DNA of 64,000 nt from Curtobacterium sp. ZW137 (GCF_003762905.1 NZ_RJKS01000002.1:480039-544038); one strand, 5' to 3'. Shown: positions 1 to 9,011, numbered from the stretch's first letter. Numbers and translations are program-made. Notes: a model not told the origin generated them from the letters alone.

Positions 1-2
1 TG

Positions 3-170
3 GGGTCGGACCCGTCGCACTCGGTCGTCGACGAGTTCGGCCGGGTGTGGGGACACGAGAACCTCCGCGTGACCGACGGGTCGGTGCACGTCACGAACGG
101 CGGGGTGAACCCGGTGCTGACGATCTTCGCGACGGCGATGCGGAGCGTCGAACAGATGACCGCGGAGTAG
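3..170 (+). CDS. GMC-family oxidoreductase, C-terminal end (partial)
   Basis: The gene enters from before the window; only the last 55 codons are visible, in a frame that ends with TAG at 168-170. The tail contains NPVLTIFATAMR close to its end, which is the conserved C-terminal signature of glucose-methanol-choline FAD oxidoreductases (NPxLTIxALAxR). In that family this segment carries the catalytic-site Asn and contacts the FAD. The substrate cannot be told from this fragment. It converges on the AraC-type gene downstream. Confidence 0.8.
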   Translation, partial: GSDPSHSVVDEFGRVWGHENLRVTDGSVHVTNGGVNPVLTIFATAMRSVEQMTAE

Positions 171-191
171 CGCAGCCGACCGCGGAGGAGG

Positions 192-1181
192 TCAGTCGAC
201 GGCGCGGAGCGTCGTGCTCGGGTACTCCCCGAACCGCTCCGCGTAGACCCCGGAGAACCGCCCCAGGTGCGCGAACCCCCAGCGGAGCGCGATGTCCTTG
301 ACGCTGGTCTCGCCGGGGTCGGCGCGACGGAGTTCGGAGTGCACGTGGTCGAGGCGCACCGCGCGCAGGTACTCGCTCGGCGACGTGTCGAGCGCCCGCC
401 GGAAGCCGTCCTGCAGCGCTCGGACCCCGAGGCCCGCAGCCTTCGCGGCTGCGGTCGGCGTGATCGGCAGGTGTGCGTTCGCGTGGATGAACTCGACGGC
501 GGTGCGCACGCGTGCGTTCCCGGGCACGAGGAGCGCGGGCGGCAGCGACACCGGCAGCTGCGGGTAGAGCTCGAGGAACGCGATGGCGGCGAGCCGGGAC
601 ATCTCCGCGCGGAGCAACGGCGACGCGGGCGCACCGATCAGGGTGCGCGAGATCAACCCCATCGCCTGCCCCCACGTCCGGACGGCGTCCCGCCCCGGCA
701 CGACCGCGCCGTCCACCCGGAGGTCGCCGTGCTCGATGCCCGTCTGCTCCGCGGCGACCCGTTCGACGAGCCCGCGGTCGAGGTGCACGAGCTTCTGGTC
801 GAAGTCGGCGTACGAGAACCGGAACGGACGATCCGCGGGGAAGAGCACCGGCGTCCCCGGTGCGACGGCGACCTCGGCTGCGCCGACGTCGACGACGCCG
901 CCGCCGGTCGTCACCCAGTTGACGATGAACTCGTCGCCGGTCGGCAGGATCTCACCGTCGAGCCGTCCGCCGTGGAAGGACGAGGTGCGGAGGGTCATCG
1001 ACTCGTCGCCGATGGCGTGGTGCGAGTACGAGAACGGGCGGCCCTCCACCTCGGCCGCCGACCACCGGAGGCCGTGGTACAGCTCGCGGAACATCTCCAC
1101 GGCCTCGCCACGATCGGTCCCGCGTGCTTCGATGCGCACGCGGGCAGGGGCTTCCTCGGTCACGACAGCATCGTCACACAC
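192..1181 (-). CDS. AraC-family transcriptional regulator
   Basis: A 329-residue regulator. The first ~200 residues form a cupin-like sensing domain of the AraC-binding-like type. Residues ~225-325 carry the paired helix-turn-helix of the family: the first helix set lies around ITPTAAAKAAGLGVRALQ and the second around SVKDIALRWGFAHLGRFS, followed by the conserved F/Y-G-xxP segment (FGEYPSTTLR). It likely controls a nearby catabolic gene; the convergent GMC oxidoreductase is one candidate (inference). The start at 1181 precedes the sensing domain with no better in-frame choice downstream. Confidence 0.85.
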   Translation of the reverse strand: MCDDAVVTEEAPARVRIEARGTDRGEAVEMFRELYHGLRWSAAEVEGRPFSYSHHAIGDESMTLRTSSFHGGRLDGEILPTGDEFIVNWVTTGGGVVDVGAAEVAVAPGTPVLFPADRPFRFSYADFDQKLVHLDRGLVERVAAEQTGIEHGDLRVDGAVVPGRDAVRTWGQAMGLISRTLIGAPASPLLRAEMSRLAAIAFLELYPQLPVSLPPALLVPGNARVRTAVEFIHANAHLPITPTAAAKAAGLGVRALQDGFRRALDTSPSEYLRAVRLDHVHSELRRADPGETSVKDIALRWGFAHLGRFSGVYAERFGEYPSTTLRAVD

Positions 1182-1232
1182 GCAGGTGACGCGGAGCCCG
1201 TCAGTGGCACGTCCCTGTCCGGATCGCGCCGG

Positions 1233-1805
1233 TCACTGCGGTCCGTAGAGCCCGATGAGCATCGCGGCGGACGTCCGCGCCTCGCGAGCCGGGGCGACCG
1301 TGCCCATGGTCGCCGCTGCGACCTGCGCCCCTTCGGCCAGCAGGACGATCGAGGCCGTCAACATCGCCGGGAGACCGGCGCTGGTCACGAGGTCGTCGAC
1401 GATCCCGGTGAACACCCGCGTGTGGTCACGCACCATCGCGAGGACCCGCGGGTTCGTCCGGCCGAGCTCCCCGTACGCGTTGATGAACACGCAGCCGGCG
1501 AAGTCGTCCTCGGCGAACCAGCCCTCGAGGAACGTGAAGATCCCGATGAGCGCGTCGCGGGGATCATCGATGGGGTCGACCGCGCGGAGCAGGTTGCCGG
1601 TCCACCGGTCGTGCTGCTGGCGGAGGACCGCCTCGACGAGGGCGTCCTTCGACACCACGACCGAGGCCGCACGACCCGCCGGCACACCGGCACGGAGCGC
1701 GACGTCCTCGAGCTCCACCGTGGTCGTCCCGGCGCGGTTGAAGAGGTCGTCCGCCGCCGCCATCAACCGTCGGTGGCACTCGACGTCACTGAGGACTGCG
1801 GGCAT
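1233..1805 (-). CDS. TetR-family transcriptional regulator
   Basis: A 190-residue protein with an N-terminal TetR-type helix-turn-helix (residues ~5-50; LEDVALRAGVPAGR is the turn region) and an all-helical C-terminal ligand domain similar to TetR_C proteins with a GCVFINAYGEL motif. The frame stays open up to 2015, but the ATG at 1805 gives the family-typical N-terminus and avoids overlap with the divergent gene at 1967. The 161-bp divergent gap probably holds its operator. The ligand is unknown. Confidence 0.85.
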   Translation of the reverse strand: MPAVLSDVECHRRLMAAADDLFNRAGTTTVELEDVALRAGVPAGRAASVVVSKDALVEAVLRQQHDRWTGNLLRAVDPIDDPRDALIGIFTFLEGWFAEDDFAGCVFINAYGELGRTNPRVLAMVRDHTRVFTGIVDDLVTSAGLPAMLTASIVLLAEGAQVAAATMGTVAPAREARTSAAMLIGLYGPQ

Positions 1806-1966
1806 GACGGGTCCGATCGGGAGGGTGCTGCGGAGGAGTTCCGAGTTCTGACCATAGGCCAGCGTCGCCCGAGCGCCGCCAGGTGTCCGATGACCGGCGG
1901 TCCGGACGCCCCACCTGTCCGCGATGCGCGGCGCTGGCGGGTCCGGCCGCGCAGTACGGTCGGGGC

Positions 1967-2707
1967 ATGAGCGGCGGACGCACGAGCAGCACAGAGCAGG
2001 ACGACGAGACCCCACCGGGTGAGGCGGACCGCCGTGTCGGCACCGAGCTCCGCTGGCCGGCCGTCGTGGCGGTCCTCATCGCGCTCGGCCTCTACGGCGC
2101 CCTGCCGAGCGAGTTCCCCGCGTCCCTGCGCTTCGGCGTGGTCGCGCTCGGGCTCGTCCTGCTCATCCCGGTCACGATCCTCAACCCCGTCCGGCTCGAC
2201 CGTCAGACCCGTTGGTCGCGCACCATGTCCACGGCGCTCGCGCTGCTGCTGGTCGTCGCGAACCAGGCGGCACTGGTGATCCTGATCGTCGTCCTGGTGT
2301 CCCAGGAGCACCCGAACGGTCCAGCAGACCTGCTCGCCGCGCTCCAGGTCTGGATCACGAACATCATGGCGTTCGGCCTGTTGTTCTGGGAGCTCGACCG
2401 CGGGGGCCCGGTGTCCCGCCGTGTGGACCACCGGGCCGACCTGCCGCCGGCGGACTTCCGGTTCCCGCAGGACGAGGACGAGAACACGGTCATCGAGGTG
2501 CAGCGACGCTCCTCGGTGAAGAGCGACTGGGTGCCCTCCTTCGTCGACTACCTCTACCTCTCCCTGACGAACTCGACGGCGTACTCCCCCACTGACGTGA
2601 TGCCGCTGTCCTCCCGGGTGAAGGGGTTGATGGGTCTGCAGTCCGCCGCGTCGTTCGTGATGGTCGCGCTCGTCATCGCCCGCGCCGTCTCCCTGCTCGG
2701 ATCCTGA
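1967..2707 (+). CDS. Membrane protein with ion-channel-like but degenerate pore segment
   Basis: A 246-residue membrane protein. Hydrophobic segments lie at about 30-48, 56-72, 88-112, 124-141 and 222-245, with a polar cytoplasmic loop at ~143-190. The segment before the last helix, LTNSTAYSPTD (200-210), sits where two-helix K+ channels have TTVGYGDxxP, but the GYG filter is absent. I recognise the general actinobacterial hypothetical family but know no proven function. Start: the frame opens at 1883, but ATG 1967 precedes the first likely residues. It is divergent from the TetR gene, which may regulate it. Confidence 0.7.
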   Translation: MSGGRTSSTEQDDETPPGEADRRVGTELRWPAVVAVLIALGLYGALPSEFPASLRFGVVALGLVLLIPVTILNPVRLDRQTRWSRTMSTALALLLVVANQAALVILIVVLVSQEHPNGPADLLAALQVWITNIMAFGLLFWELDRGGPVSRRVDHRADLPPADFRFPQDEDENTVIEVQRRSSVKSDWVPSFVDYLYLSLTNSTAYSPTDVMPLSSRVKGLMGLQSAASFVMVALVIARAVSLLGS

Positions 2708-2739
2708 CGCGAGCGGGATCCCCTGACGCGAGCGGTATC
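2703..2739 (+). repeat. Two-copy 18-bp tandem repeat at the gene end
   Basis: CCTGACGCGAGCGGGATC (2703-2720) is repeated as CCTGACGCGAGCGGTATC (2722-2739), with one mismatch. The first copy includes the stop codon of the membrane protein gene, so this looks like a small tandem duplication of the gene end inside the short spacer before the FAD oxidase gene. Confidence 0.7.
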
Positions 2740-2770
2740 GTCGGCCCCGACCACCCCGGAAGGACCCACG

Positions 2771-4156
2771 ATGACCGTCACCACCCCGTTGGACACCGCC
2801 GCCCTCGACGAGCTCCTCGGTGCCGACCAGGTCCTCCGCGACCCGGTCTCGCTCGAGCGCTACAGCCACGACGACGCCGAGTGGGCCGAGTTCTCCCGGC
2901 CGCTGGCGGTCGTCCGGGCCCGGAGCACCGACGACGTCGTCGCCGCGGTCCGCTGGGCGGCAGCAGCCGGCGTCCGGGTCGTCCCCCGCGGAGCCGGCAC
3001 GGGACTCTCCGGCGGCGCGAACGCCGTCGCGGACAGCATCGTCCTGTCCCTCGAGCTGATGAACGCCGTGCTCGAGGTGAACACCGACGAGCGCTACGCC
3101 GTCACCCAGCCCGGCGTCATCAACGACGCCCTCCGCGCCACCGTCGCCGAGCACGGCCTCTGGTACCCGCCGGACCCGGCGAGCTCCGCGATCTCGACCA
3201 TCGGCGGCAACGTCGCCACGAACGCCGGCGGCATCTGCTGCGTCAAGTACGGCGTCACCCGCGACTACGTCCTCGGGCTCACCGTCGTCCTCGCGGACGG
3301 CTCCGTGGTGCAGCTCGGCCGGAAGACCGCGAAGGGCGTCGCCGGCTACGACCTGACCGCGTTGATGGTCGGCTCCGAGGGGACGCTCGGCATCGTCACG
3401 AGCGTCACCGTGAAGCTCCTCCCCCTCGCCGGCCGCGACGAACGCGCCGTCATCGGCTACTTCCCGTCCCTCAGCGCCGCCGGTGACGCCGTCGCGGCGA
3501 TCTCCCGCGCCGGGATCATCCCCGCCGCGCTGGAGATCGTCGACCGCACCTGCCTCCGCGCCGTGGACGAGTGGATGCACCTCGGTCTGCCGTCCGAGGT
3601 CGACACCCTCCTGCTCGCCCGCATCGACGAACGCGGGGCGGCCGGGGACGAGATCGCCGACCACGTCGCCCGGGTCTTCGGGGACGCCGGTGGCACCGAC
3701 GTCGAACGCGCCACCGACCCGGAGGAGATCGACCGACTCTTCCAGGCCCGCCGGCTCGCCTACCCGGCGCTCGAACGCCTCGGCCCGGTCCTGACCGAGG
3801 ACATCTGCGTCCCCCGCAACGCGGTCCCCGAGATGCTCCGGCGGATCCAGGCGACCGCCGCCGCGAACGACGTCACGATCGCCAACATCGCGCACGCCGG
3901 TGACGGCAACCTGCACCCGCTGATCATCGCGCCGGAGGACGACCCCGCCGCGAAGGACCGAGCGAAGACCGCCTTCGACCGGATCGTCGCCGACTGCCTG
4001 GCGCTCGGCGGCACGGTGACCGGCGAGCACGGCGTCGGGCTGCTGAAGCTCCCCGGCCTCCGGCAGGAGCTCGGCGAGCGCGTCATCGCGATGCACCGCT
4101 CCGTCAAGGACGCTCTCGACCCCGCCGGCACGCTCAACCCCGGCAAGGCGTTCTGA
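2771..4156 (+). CDS. FAD-linked oxidase, glycolate/D-lactate oxidase GlcD type
   Basis: A 461-residue flavoenzyme of the vanillyl-alcohol-oxidase/PCMH superfamily. The FAD-binding half (residues ~40-220) has PRGAGTGLSGGANA for the pyrophosphate loop and GSEGTLGIVTSVTVKLLP at its end. The C-terminal half has the FAD-oxidase_C signature HAGDGNLHP (375-383) and TGEHGVGLLK near residue 418, both typical of GlcD, D-lactate dehydrogenase and related 2-hydroxyacid oxidases. The start is preceded by a GGAAGGAC ribosome-binding site. No GlcE/GlcF partners are adjacent, so it may work alone as a D-2-hydroxyacid dehydrogenase; the exact substrate is not decided by sequence. Confidence 0.88.
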   Translation: MTVTTPLDTAALDELLGADQVLRDPVSLERYSHDDAEWAEFSRPLAVVRARSTDDVVAAVRWAAAAGVRVVPRGAGTGLSGGANAVADSIVLSLELMNAVLEVNTDERYAVTQPGVINDALRATVAEHGLWYPPDPASSAISTIGGNVATNAGGICCVKYGVTRDYVLGLTVVLADGSVVQLGRKTAKGVAGYDLTALMVGSEGTLGIVTSVTVKLLPLAGRDERAVIGYFPSLSAAGDAVAAISRAGIIPAALEIVDRTCLRAVDEWMHLGLPSEVDTLLLARIDERGAAGDEIADHVARVFGDAGGTDVERATDPEEIDRLFQARRLAYPALERLGPVLTEDICVPRNAVPEMLRRIQATAAANDVTIANIAHAGDGNLHPLIIAPEDDPAAKDRAKTAFDRIVADCLALGGTVTGEHGVGLLKLPGLRQELGERVIAMHRSVKDALDPAGTLNPGKAF

Positions 4157-4193
4157 TGGTCGCCACCTCCGCCGCGTCCGAACTGGAGTCACT

Positions 4194-4694
4194 GTGAACC
4201 GTCACCCCGCGCCCGTCCAGCCCGGCCCCGGCCAGGAGTCCGTCTGGGACTACCCCCGCCCGCCCCGCGTCGAGTCCTCCACCGAGCGGATCGTCGTCCG
4301 ACTCGGGGGCGTCGCGATCGCGGACACCACGTCCGCCGTCCGCGTCCTGGAGACGAGCCACCCGCCGGTCTACTACATCCCCGCGGCCGACTTCGTGCCG
4401 GGAGCGCTGATCCCCACGAGCGGCTCGAGCATGTGCGAGTTCAAGGGACGTGCGAGCTACTTCGACGTGCACGGCGGCGACACGACCGTCCCCCGTGCCG
4501 GCTGGACATACCCCACCCCCGAGCCCGGCTTCGCCGAGCTGCTCGACCGCGTCGCGATCTACCCCGGCCAGATGGACTCCTGCGAGGTCGCGGGCGAGAC
4601 CGTCCACGCCCAGGCCGGTGACTTCTACGGCGGCTGGATCACGTCGAAGGTGGTCGGCCCGTTCAAGGGCGAACCCGGCACCCTCGGGTGGTGA
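4194..4694 (+). CDS. DUF427 domain protein
   Basis: A 166-residue soluble protein matching the DUF427 family across its length. Typical elements are ADTTSAVRVLETSHPPVYYIP, the CxFKGxAxYF-like CEFKGRASYFDVH stretch and the W-x-Y-P-x-P segment. Structures of the family show a small beta-barrel; biochemical function is not established. The GTG start at 4194 has GGAG six bases upstream. It follows the FAD oxidase by 37 bp on the same strand and may share its transcript. Confidence 0.85.
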   Translation: MNRHPAPVQPGPGQESVWDYPRPPRVESSTERIVVRLGGVAIADTTSAVRVLETSHPPVYYIPAADFVPGALIPTSGSSMCEFKGRASYFDVHGGDTTVPRAGWTYPTPEPGFAELLDRVAIYPGQMDSCEVAGETVHAQAGDFYGGWITSKVVGPFKGEPGTLGW

Positions 4695-4777
4695 CGCTGC
4701 GGCTCTGCAGATGGTGACGGGCCGGATCTGGTCCGCGCCGGTCAGGAAGGACGTCGGGAGGAGTCGGTGTGCAGAAG

Positions 4778-5000
4778 TCAGTCCATGTCGAGGTGTTGGC
4801 GGACCTTCTCCTTCGGTGAGATGTCGGCGACGTCCGAGACGAAGTCGATGTCGACGCGGTGGATCCGACCGGTGAACGGGAAGCCCTCGCGGGTTCGGTA
4901 GTACTCGTCGACGGGGCGATGGTGTTCACGCCGAACCCGAGCGTCGAGTCATTGATCGCGACCGGGCCCTCCGCATCGAGTGCGCAGAAGACGGAGGTAT
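4778..5000 (-). pseudogene. Arylsulfatase C-terminal remnant, frameshifted
   Basis: On the - strand, the frame ending with TGA at 4778-4780 reads PVDEYYRTREGFPFTGRIHR and then an acidic tail, matching the C-terminus of alkaline-type arylsulfatases, where GxPVSxxYxxPFxFTGxIxxV is conserved. Just upstream the frame is closed, but a second frame reads NDSTLGFGVNTIAP, which continues naturally into PVDEYY, so there is a one-base frameshift near 4918-4930. Nothing upstream resembles a sulfatase catalytic domain. This is the decayed 3' end of a lost gene. Confidence 0.6.
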
Positions 5001-5190
5001 CGCCCGTCGTGGAGCCCCACGTCTGCGCACTCGATCGCGCTGGCGCTGCGGCAGGGCCAGGACGGGGCGCGGGACAGCGACCCGCCCCGGGCACCTGATC
5101 TGGGGTGTTCTCGAAGCGAGGGATCCTCCATAAGGTCGAGATCGGCCGTCCGGCCCGTTGCTTCGTCTGCCCTCTTCCCAGAACGGGTCC

Positions 5191-6300
5191 ATGCGTCCTC
5201 GTCCTCCTCGTCGCGCCCGAACGGTGCTCGGCGTCCTCCTCGCCGCCGTCGTCGTCCTCAGCGGAGCCGTCACGACAGCCCCCGCGTTCGCGAGCACCGT
5301 CGACCCGTCGGGATCGACCGCGTCGCCGTCGCCCGAGGTCTCGGAGCAGCCGACGGACCCCGATGACCCCGGCGCACCGACGGCGACTCCCACGCCCGAT
5401 GTCCCGACGCCGTCCGAGTCACCGACGCCGTCCGAGTCACCGACGCCGGAACCGACCACCACGGCCCCACCCGAGCCGACGCCCACGGCGACCCCGACGC
5501 CGGAGCCGACCCCGGCCTCCCGGCCGACCGCGCTCCACGTGAACGGGGCGACCTCGCCCATGGCGGTCGACCCGAGCGCCACCGTGCGGTTCTCCTGGGC
5601 GCCGGACGCGGCGGTGCAGCGCACCTACCGGATCGTCGTGGCCACGTCGCCGACGGCAGCGGCGGCGGGCACCGGGGACGTATGGGACTCCGGGAACGTG
5701 ACGTCGGCGGCGACGCAGAACGTGCCGTACCGGGGACCGCGCCTGGCGAACGCGACGCGGTACTGGTTCAGCGTGCAGAGCACCGGCGACGACCGCCCCG
5801 CCTCGCCGTGGGCGACGCCGTCGACGTTCGGCACCACGGTGAGCGCGTGGTCCGCGAAGCCGATCTGGTCCGCGAAGCCGACCACCGCGTGGCAGAGCTA
5901 CACCGTCGACGCGACGGTCACCGTGCACGCGGTGGCCATGGGCCTGGTGTTCCGGGCGAAGGACGCACACAACGGGTACCTGTGGCAGTTCCGCGCGGAC
6001 AACGACACGCTCGTGCCGCACGTCCAGCGGAACGGCGCCTACCGGGCACTGCCCGCGATCCGGCTGGCGAACGCCGGCGTCCGCATCACCCGGGGCTCCG
6101 CGTTCCCGGTCCGCATCGTGGTCACGGGGAACCGGATCGTCACCTCGGTCCGCGGGACGGTCGTGGACGACCGGCGGGACTCGACGTTCACGGAGGGGTG
6201 GGTCGGCGTCCGCACCGGCGCTTCGGAGCGGGGATCGATCACCGGACTCCGCGTCACGTCCTCGGACGGGGCGGCCCTCTGGTCGGCGAGCGGGACGGCC
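5191..6300 (+). pseudogene. Secreted alpha-L-rhamnosidase-like N-terminal part, truncated
   Basis: ATG 5191 starts a secretory signal peptide (RR-rich, then a hydrophobic stretch to AFA at ~35). A Pro/Thr/Ser-rich linker (~40-110) follows, then a fibronectin-like domain of the GH78 N-terminal kind (ATVRFSWAPDAAVQRTYRIV), then a lectin-like module (AMGLVFRAKDAHNGYLWQF) that in GH78 rhamnosidases precedes the catalytic barrel. Near 6290 homology ends, and the still-open frame runs antisense through the truncated sipW and TasA-like gene as low-complexity Arg-rich translation. The catalytic domain is missing, so this is a truncated gene joined to foreign sequence. Any product would end inside antisense sequence. 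Confidence 0.7.
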
Positions 6301-6442
6301 AGCCGATCACGGCCGGCGCAGCAGCCCACAGGGCGAGGCCGAGGAGCGTCGCGATCAGCCCGCGCGCGAGCGTCGCGACGACGACCCGTACCCAGTCCAC
6401 GACGTCACCGAGCCGGGGGCTCAGCTGTTCTGGGCCTCCCAC
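6254..6442 (-). pseudogene. Truncated SipW-like signal peptidase I
   Basis: This - strand frame of 62 codons directly follows the TasA-like gene. It shows the N-terminal membrane anchor of SipW/archaeal-type signal peptidase I: ARGLIATLLGLALWAAAPAV then IGWPS. Intact members continue with a beta-strand and the catalytic SGSM motif. Here the sequence switches after GWPS (about 6293) to RSPTRGPPRPRT and stops; the switched part is antisense of the rhamnosidase-like gene. The catalytic Ser is therefore lost. GTG 6400 is an alternative start, 20 bp after the TasA stop. Confidence 0.6.
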
Positions 6443-7020
6443 GTGAACCCGAGGGCCGCCGTCCCGCCCTGGACGGTGTTCGGGGCGGAGGTCGGGACCG
6501 TGTAGGTCATGCGGAAGACCTTGGACTCGGACGCGGTGCCGGTGGGCGCCCAGCCGCCGACGCCGGTCGCGAAGTTCGTGGACGTCGACCCGAAGCCGGC
6601 GACCGTGCCGCTGTAGAGCGAGCCACCCGTCGTCGCGGCGACGAAGCCGGTGCAGGACCCGAAGCCACCGCCGGTGCCCTGCTCGATCGTCAGGTTGATG
6701 TTCGCCGCGAGGTTGTTCGTCGTCGCCGCGTTCGTGCCGTAGAGCTTCACGGTCGAGGGCAGCGAACCGGTCGAGGTGACCGTGATGCAGTTCGCCCCCG
6801 TCGAGCCGGGCTTCAGGGCCGTCGCGTTGAAGAGCGCGGTGTTGTTGTCGTCGTCGGTGAGCGCGACGCTCCCGGCGGTCCAGTTGCTCGTCGGGTTCAC
6901 CGTCGTGGCCGAGAAGGCCGAGTACGACGCGGTGGAGACGACGACGCCCGAGGCGACGAGGGCGGCGGGGATGGCGATCCAGGCCGCGAGACGGGCGGCG
7001 CGAGGGGTGACACGAGGCAT
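6421..7020 (-). CDS. TasA/camelysin-like SipW-dependent secreted protein
   Basis: A 199-residue protein with a basic N-terminus, a hydrophobic signal segment (residues ~9-32) and the post-signal motif YSAFSATTVNPTSNWTAGSV, typical of SipW-dependent TasA/CalY-type proteins (SxAxFxxxxxNxxNxxxAGTV). The remainder is Thr/Ser/Gly-rich beta-sheet sequence with a Cys pair (residues ~80 and ~122). A GGAG site eight bases upstream supports ATG 7020. In Bacillus such proteins form matrix fibres after processing by SipW. The adjacent sipW-like gene is truncated, so this protein would need another peptidase. Confidence 0.75.
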   Translation of the reverse strand: MPRVTPRAARLAAWIAIPAALVASGVVVSTASYSAFSATTVNPTSNWTAGSVALTDDDNNTALFNATALKPGSTGANCITVTSTGSLPSTVKLYGTNAATTNNLAANINLTIEQGTGGGFGSCTGFVAATTGGSLYSGTVAGFGSTSTNFATGVGGWAPTGTASESKVFRMTYTVPTSAPNTVQGGTAALGFTWEAQNS

Positions 7021-7148
7021 GACGGTGCTCCAGATGGTGGAGAGATCTGATCGGTGGTGGCCCGGGACCGCGGTGGTTGGTCGCGCTGCGTGCCGTGTTG
7101 GTTGACGATCAAGCTACTCGGCAGTCGAACGAAGAACAAGGGGGTGTG

Positions 7149-9011
7149 TCACCCCTGAGGAGGGGGCGTCGTTCCGGACCCGTCGAGCGCGGTGTCGAGA
7201 GCGAGCGCGGCGTTGATCAGGGCCAGGTGGGTGAACGCCTGCGGGAAGTTCCCGAGCTGCTCGCCGGTCAGCCCGATCTCCTCCGAGTACAGCCCGAGGT
7301 GGTTGGCGTAGGTCAGCATCTTCTCGAACACGAGTCGCGCCTCGTCCACGCGACCGGCGCGCGCGAGGGACTCGACGAACCAGAACGTGCAGAGCGAGAA
7401 GGTCCCCTCCGAACCGCGCAACCCGTCCGGCGACGCGGCCGGGTCGTACCGGTAGACCAGGCTGTCCGAGACGAGGTCCCGCTCGATCGCGCCGAGCGTG
7501 GACTGCCAGAGCGGGTCGTCCGAGGAGATCATCCCGACCATCACCATCCGGAGGATCGACGCGTCGAGGACATCGGTGTCGTAGTGCTGCACGAACGCTC
7601 CTCGGTCCGCACTCCAGCCGCGTGTCATCACCTGCTCGTAGACGCGGTCACGCTCCGCGGTCCACCTGGCGACGTTCCCTGGCCTGCCGGTCGCCCCCGC
7701 GAGGCGGATGCCCCGATCGAACGCCGCCCACGAGTTCACCCGTCCGTACGTGAAGTGCTGCCGCCCGCCCCGCGTCTCCCACACGCCCTCGTCCGGTTGG
7801 TCCCAGTGGTCGGCGAGCCAGTCGAGCACCGACGCGAGCTCCGTCCACGTCCGGTGCCCCACCTGCACGCCGTGCTGGTCGGCCGCGTGGATGGCGTCGA
7901 GGGCCTCGCCGTAGATGTCGAGCTGCAACTGGTCCGACGCGCCGTTGCCGATCCGGACCGGTCGCGAGGCGGCGTAGCCGTCCAGGTGCGGGAGCTCCTC
8001 CTCGCCCAGCAGTGACGACCCGTCGATCCGGTACATGATCTTCAGCGGCCCGGAGTCGTTCCCGACCTGCTCGTGCATACGGTCGGACAGCCACGCGATG
8101 TACGAGCGGGCCTCGTCCACGAACCCGAGCCCGAGCAGCGCCGAGACCGAGAACGATGCGTCGCGGATCCACGTGAACCGGTAGTCCCAGTTGCGTTCGC
8201 CGCCCAGCTGTTCCGGCAGGCCGGCGGTCGGTGCGGCGACCAGTGCGCCGCTCGGGCGGTAGGTCAGGAGCTTCAGCGTGATGGCGGAGCGGTTCATCTG
8301 CTCACGCCACCGGCCGCGGTAGGTGGACCGGGCGAGCCATCCCCGCCAGTGCTCGAGCGTGCCGTCGAACAGCGCGCGCGCCTCTGCTTCCGCGAACCTC
8401 CTCGGCTCGGACGCGGACCCGTACTCGAGCATCCCACCGCCCACGTCGCCGACGCGGAGCGTTCCGGTGCCGTGCAGGGCCGCGCCGCCGGCGGCTCCGT
8501 CCACGGCGTCGACCCGCAACCGGTCCGTCAGCGTCCCGGCGAGGTGCACGGTCAGCTGCTCCTCCCCGGCGCGGAAGACGGCGCCGTGCTCGGTCCGCTC
8601 GACCGTGTGCGGCGCGCGCCCGTAGTCGAACGCGGGCCGGAGGTCGAAGCGCAACGCGACCTCGCCGCGGACCACGCGGACGATGCGGACCAGCCGGTGG
8701 TGGTCGGAGGACCGGGTCTCCTCGGCCACCGGCATGAAGTCGACGACCTCGGCCACACCGTCCTCCGTCATGAACCGCGTGATGAGCACCGCGGAGTCCG
8801 GGTGGTAGAGCTGCCGGGTCGTGTACGCATCCGTCACCGGGCGGATCTGGCAGAAGCCGCCGCGATCCGGGTCGACGAGCGCGGTGAAGAGCGCGGGCGA
8901 GTCGAAACGGGGCAGGCACAGCCAGTCGATGCTGCCGTCGGTGGAGACGAGCGCGGCGGTCTGCAGGTCGCCGATGATGCCGTGTTCGGAGATGCGGGAG
9001 GAGTTCGTCAC
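7149..9011 (-). CDS. GH15 family glycoside hydrolase, trehalase/glucoamylase type
   Basis: A 620-residue cytoplasmic enzyme. The N-terminal beta-sandwich begins with the family signature ISEHGIIGDLQTAALVSTDG and SIDWLCLPRFDSPALF. The (alpha/alpha)6 barrel follows with GERNWDYRFTWIRDASFSV, the conserved catalytic region, and QLDIYGEALDAIH. Actinobacterial members of this group (mycobacterial homologues) hydrolyse trehalose, so trehalase is the best guess. GTG 9011 gives the family N-terminus; the frame is open further upstream but has no homology there. A small GGGGTG/CACCCC hairpin overlaps its stop. Confidence 0.85.
   Translation of the reverse strand: MTNSSRISEHGIIGDLQTAALVSTDGSIDWLCLPRFDSPALFTALVDPDRGGFCQIRPVTDAYTTRQLYHPDSAVLITRFMTEDGVAEVVDFMPVAEETRSSDHHRLVRIVRVVRGEVALRFDLRPAFDYGRAPHTVERTEHGAVFRAGEEQLTVHLAGTLTDRLRVDAVDGAAGGAALHGTGTLRVGDVGGGMLEYGSASEPRRFAEAEARALFDGTLEHWRGWLARSTYRGRWREQMNRSAITLKLLTYRPSGALVAAPTAGLPEQLGGERNWDYRFTWIRDASFSVSALLGLGFVDEARSYIAWLSDRMHEQVGNDSGPLKIMYRIDGSSLLGEEELPHLDGYAASRPVRIGNGASDQLQLDIYGEALDAIHAADQHGVQVGHRTWTELASVLDWLADHWDQPDEGVWETRGGRQHFTYGRVNSWAAFDRGIRLAGATGRPGNVARWTAERDRVYEQVMTRGWSADRGAFVQHYDTDVLDASILRMVMVGMISSDDPLWQSTLGAIERDLVSDSLVYRYDPAASPDGLRGSEGTFSLCTFWFVESLARAGRVDEARLVFEKMLTYANHLGLYSEEIGLTGEQLGNFPQAFTHLALINAALALDTALDGSGTTPPPQG

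Noticed and set aside
1763..4192. An 809-codon - strand frame
   Set aside because: Antisense to the membrane-protein and FAD-oxidase genes, acidic/Gly-rich low complexity, no family match; typical high-GC spurious frame.
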